DNA of 64,000 nucleotides from Candidatus Binatus sp. (GCF_030646925.1 NZ_JAUSKL010000066.1:52947-116946), one strand, 5' to 3'. Positions 27,503-36,791 are shown, counted from the stretch's first letter. Notes: a model not told the origin generated them from the letters alone. Translations and numbers: made by a program.

Positions 27503-28036
27503 TTATCGCGGCGTCAACAGCACCGACATGCTACGCCCTTCCATTCGCGGCGTCCCTTCGGCCTGCGCGATATCCGTTACTTGCCCGATTATTCGCTCGA
27601 TCAGCGCCCGTCCGAGTTCCGGATGAGTAATAGCACGGCCGCGGAACGAAACCGAAAGCTTAACACGATGCCCCTCCTCAACAAAACGCTTGATATGCTT
27701 CACTTTGAAGTCCACGTCGTGCTGCCCGGTCGCCGACCCCATCTTGACCTCTTTGATCATGGTGACGGTGTGCTTCTTCGAGTCGTGCGTTTTCTTCTTC
27801 TGCGCGTATCGATATTTGTCGAAATCCGTGACCCTGCAAACCGGCGGCACCGCCGTTGCCGATACTTCGACCAGATCGAGGCCGCGGCCTTCCGCAACTT
27901 TGATCGCGTCGCGCAACGGCAGGATTCCGACCTGGGTGCCGTCGGCATCGATTACGCGGACTTCTTGAGCGCGGATTTGGTTGTTCACGCGAATCGCGGG
28001 CTCTCGTGAGGGCGGGGTTCTGAAATCTCTTCGGAT
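27503..28036 (-). CDS. infC: Translation initiation factor IF-3, probable ATC start codon
   Basis: A frame opening at GTG 27988 encodes 161 residues and begins NNQIRAQEVRVI, cutting off conserved residues. The same frame continues upstream without a stop and reads RRDFRTPPSREPAIRVNNQ, the usual IF-3 N-terminus. The natural start there is ATC at 28034-28036, directly after GGAGGAGGTG (28041-28050). This gives 177 residues, the normal IF-3 length. There is no ATG or GTG in frame at that place. Rare AUU/AUC-type starts are known for infC and allow IF-3 to limit its own synthesis. Both the N-domain and the C-domain (FKVKHIKRFVEEGHRVKLSVSFRGR) are complete. Confidence 0.93.
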   Translation of the reverse strand: MRRDFRTPPSREPAIRVNNQIRAQEVRVIDADGTQVGILPLRDAIKVAEGRGLDLVEVSATAVPPVCRVTDFDKYRYAQKKKTHDSKKHTVTMIKEVKMGSATGQHDVDFKVKHIKRFVEEGHRVKLSVSFRGRAITHPELGRALIERIIGQVTDIAQAEGTPRMEGRSMSVLLTPR

Positions 28037-28063
28037 AAAGCACCTCCTCCGGCAAACGGCCGG
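28037..28063 (-). promoter_or_regulatory. infC translation start region: strong Shine-Dalgarno plus adjoining hairpin
   Basis: GGAGGAGGTG (28041-28050) precedes the ATC start by four bases. Immediately upstream, CCGGC (28059-28063) and GCCGG (28049-28053) on the transcript form a small stem with a 5-base loop that partly overlaps the Shine-Dalgarno. A strong site with a poor start codon is the design expected for IF-3 autoregulation. Confidence 0.6.
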
Positions 28064-28073
28064 ATGATCCTTA

Positions 28074-30014
28074 CTAAGCCGGAATCGGCTCCTTCTTCAA
28101 TAGTTCGAGCAGATTTGCAAGCGGCATCGCGTTGCTCTTTTCGCCGCGCAACAACCGTAGCGATACCGATCGCTCGGCCGCTTCGCGCTCGCCGACGACG
28201 ATCATGTACGGCACCTTGGCGATTTCGGCCTCGCGCACTTTGAATCCCAATTTTTCGTTGCGGATATCGGGATGCGCCCGGTATCCGTCGCGCTTCAGCA
28301 ACTCGGCGATCTCTTTGGCGTAGTCCTCGACCTTTTCGCTGAGCGACAGCACGCGCACCTGCTCCGGCGCGAGCCAGAACGGCAGCACGCCGCCGGTATG
28401 CTCGATCAGCACGCCGATAAAGCGCTCGAGCGAACCGAGGATCGCGCGATGAATCATCACGGGACGCTCGGCGGCGCCACTGCTATTGATGTACGTCAGA
28501 TCGAAGCGCTCGGGATTATTATAATCGAGCTGAATCGTCGCCACCTGCCATCGGCGCTTGAGCGCATCGGAAACGTAAATCTCGATCTTGGGCCCGTAAA
28601 ACGCGCCCTCCTTGGGATTTATCTCGTATGCGATCTCGTTGCGGCTCATCGCGTTGCCGAGCTTGGCCTCGGTCATGCGCCACTGCTCTTCGGTGCCGAG
28701 ATGCTGCTCGGGCATCGTCGCGAGCTTGAACTCGACGCGCTCGAAACCGAGGGCGCCGTACACGTCGCGCACCATCTGGAAATTGAGCGCGACCTCGTCT
28801 TCGATTTGATCTTCGCGGCAGAAAATATGCGCGTCGTCCTGCGAGAGCGATCGCACCCGCATCATGCCGTGCAGCGTGCCCGATCGCTCCGCGCGATGGA
28901 GCCGCGAGAACTCCGCAATCCGGAGCGGCAAATCGCGATACGAGCGCTTGTCGGCGCGATAAATAAAAGTATGCCCCGGGCAGTTCATCGGCTTCAGCGC
29001 GTACCCGTGATGCCATCCGTCGGGACCGGTATCGACGCTGGTCATCTCGCCCTCGGGGTCCGGCGAGATAAACATGTGCTCGCGGAAATTTTCCCAGTGC
29101 CCCGACGTATGCCACAGCTCGTTCTTGAACACTTGCGGCGTGACGACTTCGTCGAAGCCGTACCGATGATACAGCCGGCGAATGTAGTCGGTCAGTTCAT
29201 TCAGGATGATCGTGCCCTTCGGCAGATAAAACGGCGAGCCCGGCGAAATCGGATCGAACAGGTAGAGCCCCATCTCGCGGCCGAGTTTCCGATGGTCGCG
29301 CTGGCGCGCAAGTTCGATCAGCCGCAGATGCTCGTCGAGCGCTTCCTTGGTCGCGAACGCGGTGCCGTAGATGCGCGAGAGCATCGCGTTATGCTCGTCG
29401 CCGCGCCAGTACGCGCCCGCGACGCTGGTCAGCTTGAATATCTTCAAATAGCGCGTCGAGGGGACGTGCGGCCCGCGGCAAAGATCCATCCAGTCGCCTT
29501 CGCGATAGATCGATACCGTGTCGTCGGGAATCCCCTGGATGATCTCGACCTTGTAGCTCTCGCCCATCGCGGTGAACTGGCGGATCGCATCTTCGCGCGC
29601 GATCTCGATTCGCTCGACCTTGAGATCGGCCTTAACTAGTTCGCGCATCTTCGCTTCGATCTTCGGCAGGTCCTCGACCGTGAACGGAGTCTTGGGCGCG
29701 AAATCGTAAAAAAAGCCGTCCTCGATCACCGGGCCAATCGTGACCTGGGTGCCGGGAAAAAGTTGTTGCACCGCCATCGCCATCAGGTGGGCCGTCGAGT
29801 GGCGAATCACGTCGAGCCCGTCGGGACTGTCCACCAGGATCGGCTCGACGACCGTGTCCTGCTCGATTTTGCGGGTGAGATCGACGACCTTGCCGTTGAC
29901 GCGCGCGGCGACCAGGTCGCGTCCCGGGATATGCTTCAGCACGTCGCGCACGCTCGAGCCATGCGGCACGGCGCGGGATTCGCCGCTCACGGTGACGGTG
30001 ACTTCGGAACTCAT
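28074..30014 (-). CDS. thrS: Threonyl-tRNA synthetase
   Basis: A 646-residue class II synthetase from ATG 30014. The N-terminal TGS domain (residues 1-63, VTVTVSGESRAVPHGSSVRDVLKHI) is followed by the editing domain with HSTAHLMAMAVQQLFPG, the catalytic core (MNCPGHTFIYRADKRSYRDLPLRIAEF, RSGTLHGMMRVRSLSQDDAHIFC) and the anticodon-binding domain at the end. The zinc ligands Cys (MNCPGH), His (QDDAHIF) and a C-terminal His are in place. It is first gene of the thrS-infC-rpmI-rplT block. No clear ribosome site precedes it. Confidence 0.98.
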   Translation of the reverse strand: MSSEVTVTVSGESRAVPHGSSVRDVLKHIPGRDLVAARVNGKVVDLTRKIEQDTVVEPILVDSPDGLDVIRHSTAHLMAMAVQQLFPGTQVTIGPVIEDGFFYDFAPKTPFTVEDLPKIEAKMRELVKADLKVERIEIAREDAIRQFTAMGESYKVEIIQGIPDDTVSIYREGDWMDLCRGPHVPSTRYLKIFKLTSVAGAYWRGDEHNAMLSRIYGTAFATKEALDEHLRLIELARQRDHRKLGREMGLYLFDPISPGSPFYLPKGTIILNELTDYIRRLYHRYGFDEVVTPQVFKNELWHTSGHWENFREHMFISPDPEGEMTSVDTGPDGWHHGYALKPMNCPGHTFIYRADKRSYRDLPLRIAEFSRLHRAERSGTLHGMMRVRSLSQDDAHIFCREDQIEDEVALNFQMVRDVYGALGFERVEFKLATMPEQHLGTEEQWRMTEAKLGNAMSRNEIAYEINPKEGAFYGPKIEIYVSDALKRRWQVATIQLDYNNPERFDLTYINSSGAAERPVMIHRAILGSLERFIGVLIEHTGGVLPFWLAPEQVRVLSLSEKVEDYAKEIAELLKRDGYRAHPDIRNEKLGFKVREAEIAKVPYMIVVGEREAAERSVSLRLLRGEKSNAMPLANLLELLKKEPIPA

Positions 30015-30163
30015 CAAGAGAAGATTGTAATCATTGCGGCGCGCGAAGCGAATTCAAACGCATCGGAGATCGCGAGGAGGCGCGAGCGGATTTCGTTGAG
30101 GAGCAAAAACGGCGGCACGACGCGCGAACCGATCGCCGGCCGAATCAAACTTTTGAGCGCTAC

Positions 30164-30238
30164 TGGTAGGCACGGGCGGGATTGAACCGCCGACCTCTTC
30201 CGTGTCAAGGAAGCGCTCTCCCACTGAGCTACGTGCCT
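30164..30238 (-). tRNA. tRNA-Val (GAC)
   Basis: The acceptor arms AGGCACG and CGTGCCT pair fully. The D arm reads GCTCAGTGGGAGAGC, the anticodon arm is CTTCC-TTGACAC-GGAAG with anticodon GAC, and the T arm is GGCGG-TTCAATC-CCGCC. The discriminator is A and CCA is encoded. It reads GUC (and GUU) valine codons. It lies upstream of thrS on the same strand. Confidence 0.96.
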
Positions 30239-30382
30239 TCACGCGCGAGGTATTGAATTGGGTGTGTGCAAAGTTCGCAAGCAATTCCGCACGCTAACTC
30301 ATCTGTCGCATCCGAGCAACCAACCCGCGCCGCCGGGCACTGGCTGAATTAAGCCACTCGATGCGGGAAATTAAGACACCGA

Positions 30383-30834
30383 TTATTCGCGCGCGGGCGC
30401 GGGCGGCATCGGCTCCAACTTTTTCGCGCGTTCACGTTGCTGACTCCAGCGCAGATAAATTGTCGTCGCCGCGAACGAAGCCAGATCGGCTAACAAGACT
30501 GTGAATCCGGCTATGCTTTTGTCTAGAGCCAATAATCCTAGACCTCCGATCAACGCAATCGAGCACAGAATAAAACCATATCGCATACCCGCCTTTTGAC
30601 TTGCGACATTAGAATCGATGACCGTTTTTTCAAGATATTGGCGATGATGCGCCTGAGCCTCGGCCATGGCGACAATTCGCTCAGCGCAGCCAGGGAATAT
30701 TTCGTTGTACCGTCTTAGAACTTCGGGCGAGGGCAGGGGGGGCCGGAGAAAAAATCGAGTTGTGCACGGAAGCCTATGGCTGCGGTTTTGGGTGCCGCGA
30801 CCGGAGTAGGCTGAACCTCATCAGGGTCAGCCAC
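30383..30834 (-). pseudogene. DUF2335 family membrane protein gene with a frameshift in a C7 run
   Basis: The 3' frame (30383-30667 from its first ATG) gives 94 residues with two membrane spans and extends upstream in frame through SPEVLRRYNEIFPGCAERIV, the usual DUF2335 N-terminal part. Translating further upstream in a different frame from GTG 30834 gives ADPDEVQPTPVAAPKTAAIG and then AQLDFFSGPP, the family lead-in. The two frames meet at seven Cs on the coding strand (30736-30742); eight would restore FFSGPPLPSPEVL. It is a one-base deletion, a sequencing error, or a slippery site. It lies 5 bases after the upstream small gene. Confidence 0.8.
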
Positions 30835-30839
30835 GATTG

Positions 30840-31094
30840 CTACGCGACCTTGCTATCAAACAAGTTGCGCTGCCTCATTTCTCTATCGGTATCATAGGCC
30901 CAAAACGCATCGCGAAGGTCTTGTCCTGTAATTCGCCAATCAGAATATGTGGCGCGCGCGTCGGCCTCCTCTGGAGTCCGGCTCACGTTGTAAAAATCCA
31001 ATTGGCAAAATAGATCGAAGAGGCGAGCAATTCCTGATAGGAAGCTCGGAGAGGCAAAAAGAAACCCCGTCTGCACGTCTTTGGTTTCTCCCAT
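30840..31094 (-). CDS. Small hypothetical protein upstream of DUF2335 gene
   Basis: An 84-residue soluble protein, GFLFASPSFLSGIARLFDLF near the start and WRITGQDLRDAFWAYD near the end. The LFASPSFLSG-type opening recalls small proteins often paired with DUF2335 membrane proteins; that link is recollection and not proven here. It stops 5 bases before the DUF2335 GTG, so the two form a pair. No signal peptide is evident. Its ribosome site is weak. Confidence 0.6.
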   Translation of the reverse strand: MGETKDVQTGFLFASPSFLSGIARLFDLFCQLDFYNVSRTPEEADARATYSDWRITGQDLRDAFWAYDTDREMRQRNLFDSKVA

Positions 31095-31298
31095 ACCCTA
31101 ATTTATAAGGCGTCGAGAGAACGGCCGCAAGCCATATGCAGATTTGACTGAACCCTCTCGTTCTGCTCATCGAGGTTTGCTCACTTTTCCGCCCGGAATT
31201 ACGCGCAATTTGAGCGGTTGGTATCCGGCTCTGAGCGTCGATTGCGGAGTCCGATCCGGCAACGGCGCGCGATGGCCGGTTTTGAAATGCAGAGTGGC

Positions 31299-31622
31299 CT
31301 ATTTTGGTTTGAGCCGGGGGTCGTCGGTCGCGATGCATCGCGCAGCAAGCCAAGTCATGTACGCCGCTTGGTCAAGATACACACGCTTGCCGGTTGGAAT
31401 GTTCCGATTGGCTTGCGATAGGTAAGATTGTCCCTTATCCTTCAACCGCTTCAGGGAAGTTTCGCATTTATCACGGGAATCGTAAGTACTAGATACTCGC
31501 CATTCTGACAAAGCGGTCTCCGTACACGAACGACCATTATACGCGCTGAAACAACTGTCCATTTGGGGCATCATCAGGGACCAGCCCACAAGCGCGAGTG
31601 CGGCAGCGTGGCCTCGTTTCAT
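31299..31622 (-). CDS. Small secreted hypothetical protein
   Basis: A 107-residue protein from ATG 31622; the longer frame to 31664 adds a basic leader. The N-terminus KRGHAAALALVGWSLMMPQM resembles a signal peptide. The mature part has four cysteines (CFSAYNGRSC, DKCETSL, ARCIA) that could form two disulfides. Lower GC than the neighbours suggests an accessory or acquired region. Family not recognised. Confidence 0.55.
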   Translation of the reverse strand: MKRGHAAALALVGWSLMMPQMDSCFSAYNGRSCTETALSEWRVSSTYDSRDKCETSLKRLKDKGQSYLSQANRNIPTGKRVYLDQAAYMTWLAARCIATDDPRLKPK

Positions 31623-31788
31623 TTTTCTAACTTTATAGAGCTTGTCCACCGTCCGCAGAAACACGCGCGCCCATAAATCATGTTCGTCGCGCGTCCATTC
31701 TCCGCTCGCTGGTAATTTCCAGCCCTTGATGGCTTAGTTCAGCCAGTACCCGCCCGGTGGCGCGATCGGGCCCGCTGTGCGGATTGCC

Positions 31789-32337
31789 TTACAACAATGC
31801 GCCGCGGAAGGGTTCATCGCGCGGCGGCGGATACTGCAGCAGATTGATCGCCCACTTGCGGGCCTGCCGCAGCGCTTCTTCCGCGCGCTTGAAGATGCGC
31901 TCCCGATACATCACGCTCCAGACGTACGCGTCCACCGACGGCTCGTCTCCCAGCGTGACGTCCAGCATCCAGTCTTCGAGCTGCGGACCGCAGATCAGCA
32001 ATCGCACTACGCGTCCGTGATCGATCACGATTCCGCGCGCCTCGCGCGGGATTCTGAACTCGTCCTTGATTCGCTTGATCACGTTCGGCGGGCAATGCTG
32101 CTCGGTCATCGCGACGTAAGCCCAGTCGCCCTGAGGCGGATTCGCCTCACGCGCGATGCGCAGATTATTGTCGGTCAGATCTTCCTTGGCGCGGTCCTGA
32201 TCGTAATCGCGCGCGACCTGGTAAAAAGCCATCGCGACCGGCAACTGCGGCAACTCGGTCTCGGACTTGGCCTTCTTCGGGCGCTTGACGGTGGTTTCGA
32301 CCCACCATCGATTTTCGACGGTCGGCTTTTGCGCCAT
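31789..32337 (-). CDS. Hypothetical protein paired with a zincin-like gene
   Basis: A 182-residue soluble alpha/beta protein (VAMAFYQVARDYDQDRAKEDL, EARGIVIDHGRVVRLLICG, DVTLGDEPSVDAYVWSVMYRERIF). No motif I can name. Its ATG overlaps the stop of the HExxH gene upstream (TGATG), so both are made from one message and probably act together. Confidence 0.65.
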   Translation of the reverse strand: MAQKPTVENRWWVETTVKRPKKAKSETELPQLPVAMAFYQVARDYDQDRAKEDLTDNNLRIAREANPPQGDWAYVAMTEQHCPPNVIKRIKDEFRIPREARGIVIDHGRVVRLLICGPQLEDWMLDVTLGDEPSVDAYVWSVMYRERIFKRAEEALRQARKWAINLLQYPPPRDEPFRGALL

Positions 32338-32867
32338 CAGGCTGCCCGCCGCGATTTGCGCGAATTTCCGCGCGTGCTCGTCTTCGCTTTGCGCGACGCC
32401 GCGATCAGCATGCGCCGCCGGCGCGAGCGCGTCGCAGCACGCCGCGCCTCGACCGTCGCCGCGCGGCTCCGCGATCGCGAAACTGCCCTGCGCGCCGCGG
32501 TGCGAAGGCCCGTCACCATCCTGCGTGAAAAAATATCCGCCTTGCGCTCGGCGTCGGTCCAGAAAAGGTAATGGCCCATCTCATGGTAGATCATCTGGAT
32601 CCAGAGCCGCTCGCTGAAGTAAACGCGGCCGCGTTTCCAGTTCTCCGGATGCACCAAATGGATGCGCCCGTCCTCGTAGGTGCGGCCCGCGGTTTTTCCC
32701 CAATCGATATACTCGAACCATTCGATACGCGGGCGCCGCACGTTGAAATACTTGCACAGCGCCGAGATCGCCCGGTTGAACATCGGGTTGCGATGGGCGC
32801 GAAAAAATTCGGCGAGATTGCGATCAATTTCGCGCCGGTGAACGAGAGGAGGAACGATCATCCGCAC
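32337..32867 (-). CDS. Zincin-like protein with HExxH motif and basic tail
   Basis: A 176-residue protein. HEMGH at residues 95-99 within QMIYHEMGHYLFW, followed by AERKADIF with Glu107 and Asp111 as possible third ligand, is the pattern of a compact metalloprotease core. From residue 121 on the chain is almost only Arg, Ala, Ser and Lys, which may bind nucleic acid or be an unstructured tail. There is no signal peptide. It is translationally coupled to the 182-residue protein. Substrate unknown; enzymatic activity is inference. Confidence 0.65.
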   Translation of the reverse strand: MRMIVPPLVHRREIDRNLAEFFRAHRNPMFNRAISALCKYFNVRRPRIEWFEYIDWGKTAGRTYEDGRIHLVHPENWKRGRVYFSERLWIQMIYHEMGHYLFWTDAERKADIFSRRMVTGLRTAARRAVSRSRSRAATVEARRAATRSRRRRMLIAASRKAKTSTRGNSRKSRRAA

Positions 32868-33017
32868 TAAATGGCGACCTCCGAGTGACGATGATCGGAT
32901 GATACGGATGGGTCGTGGCGACAGTCAAACCGTACCATCAAAAGCCGCAAATATACCTGTGTTTTATGCCGTGACTCGCCTCGAAAATGCTGACAAATCG
33001 ATACCTTAATCAGGTTG

Positions 33018-34229
33018 TCAGCCAAGCGCACCCGATTCCTTGAGCCGCGCGATTTCATCCCAGCTTAGCCCCGCTTCGAGTGCGACCTCCTCGGTATGCT
33101 GCCCCAATTCCGGAGCGCCGCGATGCGCCCGCGGTTCTGCGCCGCCGAACTCGATTGGACTGTTCACCACGCGGCATCCGGGAATCTGCGGATGCTCAAC
33201 TTGGGCGAACGCGCCGATCGCGTGTGCCTGCGGATCGTCGAGCACCTCGGCGTCGGTGCGCACCGGCGCCCATATAAGATGATGCGCGTCGAAAATCGGC
33301 GCCCACTCATCCCAAGTTTTTGTCGCGACGACGCGATCGATCTCCGCCGTGAGCGCGGCACAATTTTCCGCGCGCGCCGATGAATCCTTGAAGCGCGCGT
33401 CATCAAACCACCTCGGTTGATCGAGCGCGCGGCAGAAGTCCGCCCAGAAACGATCGCTCTGCACCATCACGAAATAAATCCAGCGGTCGTCGGCGCATCG
33501 ATATGAACTCCAGATCGGATTCACCCGCTCGGTGCGCGCTTCCGACCTGGGCGAGCGTCCGGTCATCAGTCCGACCGTGAGGTCCGATGCGTTCATCCAG
33601 AGTCCCATCGAATAGAGCGAGATCATCACCTCGCGCCCGCGTCCGCTGCGCTCGCGCCCGAGCAATGCCGCCGAGATTGCGCCGGCGAGTCCGAGCCCGA
33701 CCGCATGATCGATCATCGCGGGACGCTGCGCGGGCGGCGGCTGCCCGGGTTCCGCGATCGTCGCCATCAAGCCGGAGCGCGCCCACGCGGCGGCGTAGTC
33801 GTAAGCGGGGCGGTTGCGATCGGGTCCGCGATGCCCATAGCCGTTGATCGACGCGTAGATCAGCCGCGGATTCCGCGCCGACAGCGTCGGGTAGTCGAGC
33901 TTCATCCGCTCGAGCGCATCGAGGCGAAGACTGGTGAGGAACACGTCGGCGCGCTCTATCAGTCTAAGCGCGAATGCGTGGCCCTCGGGACGGCGCAAAT
34001 CCACCGCGACCGAGCGCTTGTTGCGATTGTCGAGTTCGAACGGCGGCCGGATTCGCGCATTCGGATCGCCCATCGTGCGGGTGACGAAACCGCGGATCGG
34101 ATCGCCGGTTTTTGGATCCTCGAGCTTGACCACGTCGGCGCCCCAATCGCCCAGCACCGCGGTGGTCGAGGGACCCGCGACCCACATCGCAACTTCGACA
34201 ACCTTGACGCCTTCGAGTGGCCGCTCCAT
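33018..34229 (-). CDS. CaiB/BaiF family (class III) CoA transferase
   Basis: A 403-residue protein with the family opening LEGVKVVEVAMWVAGPSTTAVLGDWGADVVK and PKTGDPIRGF, followed by NKRSVAVDLRRPEG and LIYASINGYG. The catalytic Asp is most likely in PAMIDHAVGLG (near residue 175). Class III CoA transferases swap CoA between carboxylic acids via an acyl-Asp intermediate, often in degradation of aromatic, branched or steroid-like acids. It is not clearly in an operon here. The specific acid is unknown. Confidence 0.92.
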   Translation of the reverse strand: MERPLEGVKVVEVAMWVAGPSTTAVLGDWGADVVKLEDPKTGDPIRGFVTRTMGDPNARIRPPFELDNRNKRSVAVDLRRPEGHAFALRLIERADVFLTSLRLDALERMKLDYPTLSARNPRLIYASINGYGHRGPDRNRPAYDYAAAWARSGLMATIAEPGQPPPAQRPAMIDHAVGLGLAGAISAALLGRERSGRGREVMISLYSMGLWMNASDLTVGLMTGRSPRSEARTERVNPIWSSYRCADDRWIYFVMVQSDRFWADFCRALDQPRWFDDARFKDSSARAENCAALTAEIDRVVATKTWDEWAPIFDAHHLIWAPVRTDAEVLDDPQAHAIGAFAQVEHPQIPGCRVVNSPIEFGGAEPRAHRGAPELGQHTEEVALEAGLSWDEIARLKESGALG

Positions 34230-34403
34230 CCGATTCGAGATCTCCTTCGCGCAGCTAGATCCGAATTGCTATCAGGAGTGCCCGCGTGAATGAAATGGCA
34301 CTGCGAAGAGTTTCGAGCTTTCGCGAGAGGATCGCATCGCCGCGCAGCGAGTCGCTGCGATAGGGTTGCGACTTCGGATTGAAAGTCTGAATGCGGGATG
34401 AAT

Positions 34404-34850
34404 CTAGCGGGGGCGGGTGGGGCGCCGCACGCGGCGCGGATCGCGCCGCCGCACTCGATTCACCGTCAGACGCTGCATCCGGCTCGCTTCCTTCAAGCGC
34501 AGCCGCATCGGCGTGCCGCCGCGGCCTTGCACCATTTCCGACAAGCGCCAGCGCAGCCCTTCGGCATTCATCCCGAGCGCGTCGCAGACGTTGTCGAACG
34601 ACAGGGGACATCGCACGCCGGTGGTGAAGATCCAGTTCCACGCTTCCCGGAATGAACTGCGCTTGCGCAGACTCACCGAACCGCTGCACTCCTGCACGAC
34701 GTTGATTGCGTCGGCGAGCACGGCAAGCATCAGGCGCTGCTCGCTCGAGAGCGCGCGCTTGCCGACCATTTCGAAGAACTGGCTGCGGAGGATTACGTCG
34801 GGAAACGGTCGCTGATCGGCGACTGGAGTTGAAGACCGCACCGTTTCCAT
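34404..34850 (-). CDS. Conserved hypothetical protein, possible DNA-associated family
   Basis: A 148-residue protein: EQRLMLAVLADAINVVQE, REAWNWIFTTGVRCPLSFDNVCDALGMNAEGLRWRLSE, then a strongly basic tail. The order of a helical EQRLMLAVL segment and an SFxNxCDxLGxxxxxLR block matches a small family I recall from deltaproteobacteria, function unknown. The second block resembles a helix-turn-helix. No partner gene is adjacent. Confidence 0.6.
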   Translation of the reverse strand: METVRSSTPVADQRPFPDVILRSQFFEMVGKRALSSEQRLMLAVLADAINVVQECSGSVSLRKRSSFREAWNWIFTTGVRCPLSFDNVCDALGMNAEGLRWRLSEMVQGRGGTPMRLRLKEASRMQRLTVNRVRRRDPRRVRRPTRPR

Positions 34851-34859
34851 CGCTCAAAT

Positions 34860-35272
34860 ACCTCTACTTACGCGCCAAGCTCGACTGTTCTTTGTTCTCG
34901 GCGGCACGCCAGTCCCTTTCAAAAGCTCAGCTAATATGATCCGTCACGCAAGCTAATCGAAACAGGATGAGAAAAATAGTGTGAAAGGCGGAAATTTGCA
35001 AACGATTCGGCGCGCTAAAAGCAGCAATAAAATGCCGATGACCGCAAATCTCTGAATTAGTCCAGCCGAGCGGCGCAGTCTGCCGTGTGCTTCGCTACCG
35101 AACTGCAAATTTCGCCGCGGCGGCCCGCCTTATCGATAAAGATCGGCGATCTGTTATTATTGGGCGTTGTCAATCGATGGCGATGCGGCGCGGCTACCTG
35201 TCGCGCGTATCGATTTCCAACCTCAATCGGTATCGATGCTGCTTAAACGTCGATGCTTAGGGGAGAACTACG
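34860..35272. other. Intergenic stretch, no gene recognised
   Basis: About 410 bases of lower GC between divergent units. It must hold the promoter for the AhpD-like gene. I see no tRNA, repeat copy or long open frame. Confidence 0.45.
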
Positions 35273-35605
35273 ATGGCTGATTTCTACGGCAAGGACACCT
35301 CGAAGTATCTGCGCAACCTGCGCCAAAACGCGCCCGATGCGTTCAAGGGATTTCTGGAATTCGACAAGGAAGTCTTCAAGGACGGCGCGATTCCCAGCAA
35401 GACCAAGGAACTGATGGCGATAACCGCCGCGCACGTCACGCAGTGCCCCTGGTGTATCGAGGCGCACGTCTCGCGCGCCAAGGAAAAAGGATGCACCGAC
35501 CAGGAAATCGCGGAGGCGGTATGGGTCGCGGCTGCGATGCGCGCGGGCGCCGCGTTCAGCCATGGAGCGATCGCGATGGCGGTCGCGGACGAGCACAAGC
35601 ACTAG
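35273..35605 (+). CDS. AhpD-like/carboxymuconolactone decarboxylase family protein
   Basis: A 110-residue protein with the redox-active CMD core: Glu46, Cys58-Pro-Trp-Cys61 and His65 in TQCPWCIEAHVSRAKEKG. Such proteins reduce peroxides or act as thiol-disulfide exchange partners, with the two cysteines and His forming the active site. GGGGAG precedes the ATG. It ends 35-41 bases before ispG and may be co-transcribed. Unlike the AhpD-like gene near 60 kb it keeps both cysteines as Cys. Confidence 0.9.
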   Translation: MADFYGKDTSKYLRNLRQNAPDAFKGFLEFDKEVFKDGAIPSKTKELMAITAAHVTQCPWCIEAHVSRAKEKGCTDQEIAEAVWVAAAMRAGAAFSHGAIAMAVADEHKH

Positions 35606-35645
35606 CTGCTAAGTCCGCATCGCGCGGCTTCAAGAATCGGTGGCA

Positions 35646-36791
35646 ATGGCAAGTACGCAACGGCACACAACGCAAGTATCGATAGGCGGGACCAAGGTCG
35701 GCGGCAACGCGCCGATCGTGGTGCAATCGATGTGCGCGACGCGCACGATCGACGTCGAGCAGACCGTCGCGCAGGCGCATCAGCTTGCGGCGGCGGGCGC
35801 TGGAATCGTGCGAATCGCGATGGACAGCGAGAAGGAAATTCCGGCGCTAAAGGAAATCCGCAAGCAGACCGGCGGTATCGTGCTGTCGGTCGATTTGCAG
35901 GAGAACTACAAGATTGCCGATCGCGTCGCGCCGCACGTGGACAAGATTCGCTACAACCCGGGCCATCTCCATCATATCGAGAAGTCGAAAACGATCGAGC
36001 AGAAAGTGAAATGGCTGGTGGAGGTGGCGCGCGGCAATAACGTCGCGATACGAATCGGCGTCAATTGCGGATCGGTCGCGCCGGCGTTCCTCAAAAAATA
36101 TCCCGGCGACCAGCTCAAGGCGATCGTCGAGTCGGCGGCGTATCACTGCGACCTGATGGACGAACTGGGCTTCACCAATTTCGTGGTGTCCCTGAAGGAC
36201 TCCGATCCCGCCAAGGTGATGGACGCGAATCGGCGTTTCTCGAAGCGCCGACCCGACGTGCCGATTCATCTCGGCGTCACCGAAGCCGGCTTGCCGCCTG
36301 ACGGAATCATCAAGACGCGGATCGCGTTCGAGAAGCTGCTCGCGCAGGGCATCGGCGACACGATTCGCGTTTCACTGACGCTGCCGAACGATCGCAAGCA
36401 CGAAGAAGTGCTCGTCGGTCACAAGATCATCGAGGATGTCGTGGCGGGACGATTTATCTCGGTGCCGGATTTCGGCACTGGCCTGAATATCATCTCGTGT
36501 CCCTCGTGCTCGCGCGTCGAGAACGAAAAGTTCGTCGAGCTGGCGCAGCAGGTGAAGGAAATGTCCGCCTACGCGGCGAAGTACAAGATCACGATCGCGG
36601 TGATGGGATGCCGCGTGAATGGGCCCGGCGAGACCGACGACGCGGACCTCGGGCTCTGGTGCGGACCGACCACTGTGAACCTCAAGAAAAAGGATCGCAA
36701 GGTCGGATATTTCGGCTACGACGAAGTGCTGCCGAAGTTGCGCGTCGAACTGGACCGGCTGATCGCGGAGCGGTCCGCGTCGATGAACTGA
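35646..36791 (+). CDS. ispG: 4-hydroxy-3-methylbut-2-enyl-diphosphate synthase (IspG)
   Basis: A 381-residue enzyme of the MEP isoprenoid pathway that reductively converts MEcPP to HMBPP. The N-terminal TIM barrel ([33 protein letters not shown]) is followed by the 4Fe-4S domain with CPSCSR and [10 protein letters not shown] supplying three cysteines and a Glu ligand. Length matches the direct bacterial type. ATG 35646 is chosen; GTG 35640 in frame is the alternative, neither with a strong ribosome site. Confidence 0.95.
   Translation: MASTQRHTTQVSIGGTKVGGNAPIVVQSMCATRTIDVEQTVAQAHQLAAAGAGIVRIAMDSEKEIPALKEIRKQTGGIVLSVDLQENYKIADRVAPHVDKIRYNPGHLHHIEKSKTIEQKVKWLVEVARGNNVAIRIGVNCGSVAPAFLKKYPGDQLKAIVESAAYHCDLMDELGFTNFVVSLKDSDPAKVMDANRRFSKRRPDVPIHLGVTEAGLPPDGIIKTRIAFEKLLAQGIGDTIRVSLTLPNDRKHEEVLVGHKIIEDVVAGRFISVPDFGTGLNIISCPSCSRVENEKFVELAQQVKEMSAYAAKYKITIAVMGCRVNGPGETDDADLGLWCGPTTVNLKKKDRKVGYFGYDEVLPKLRVELDRLIAERSASMN

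Noticed and set aside
30780..30845. TPP-riboswitch-like words (CTGAACCTCATCAGGGTCAGCC)
   Set aside because: The segment codes for the N-terminus of the DUF2335 protein and lacks the conserved THI-box order.
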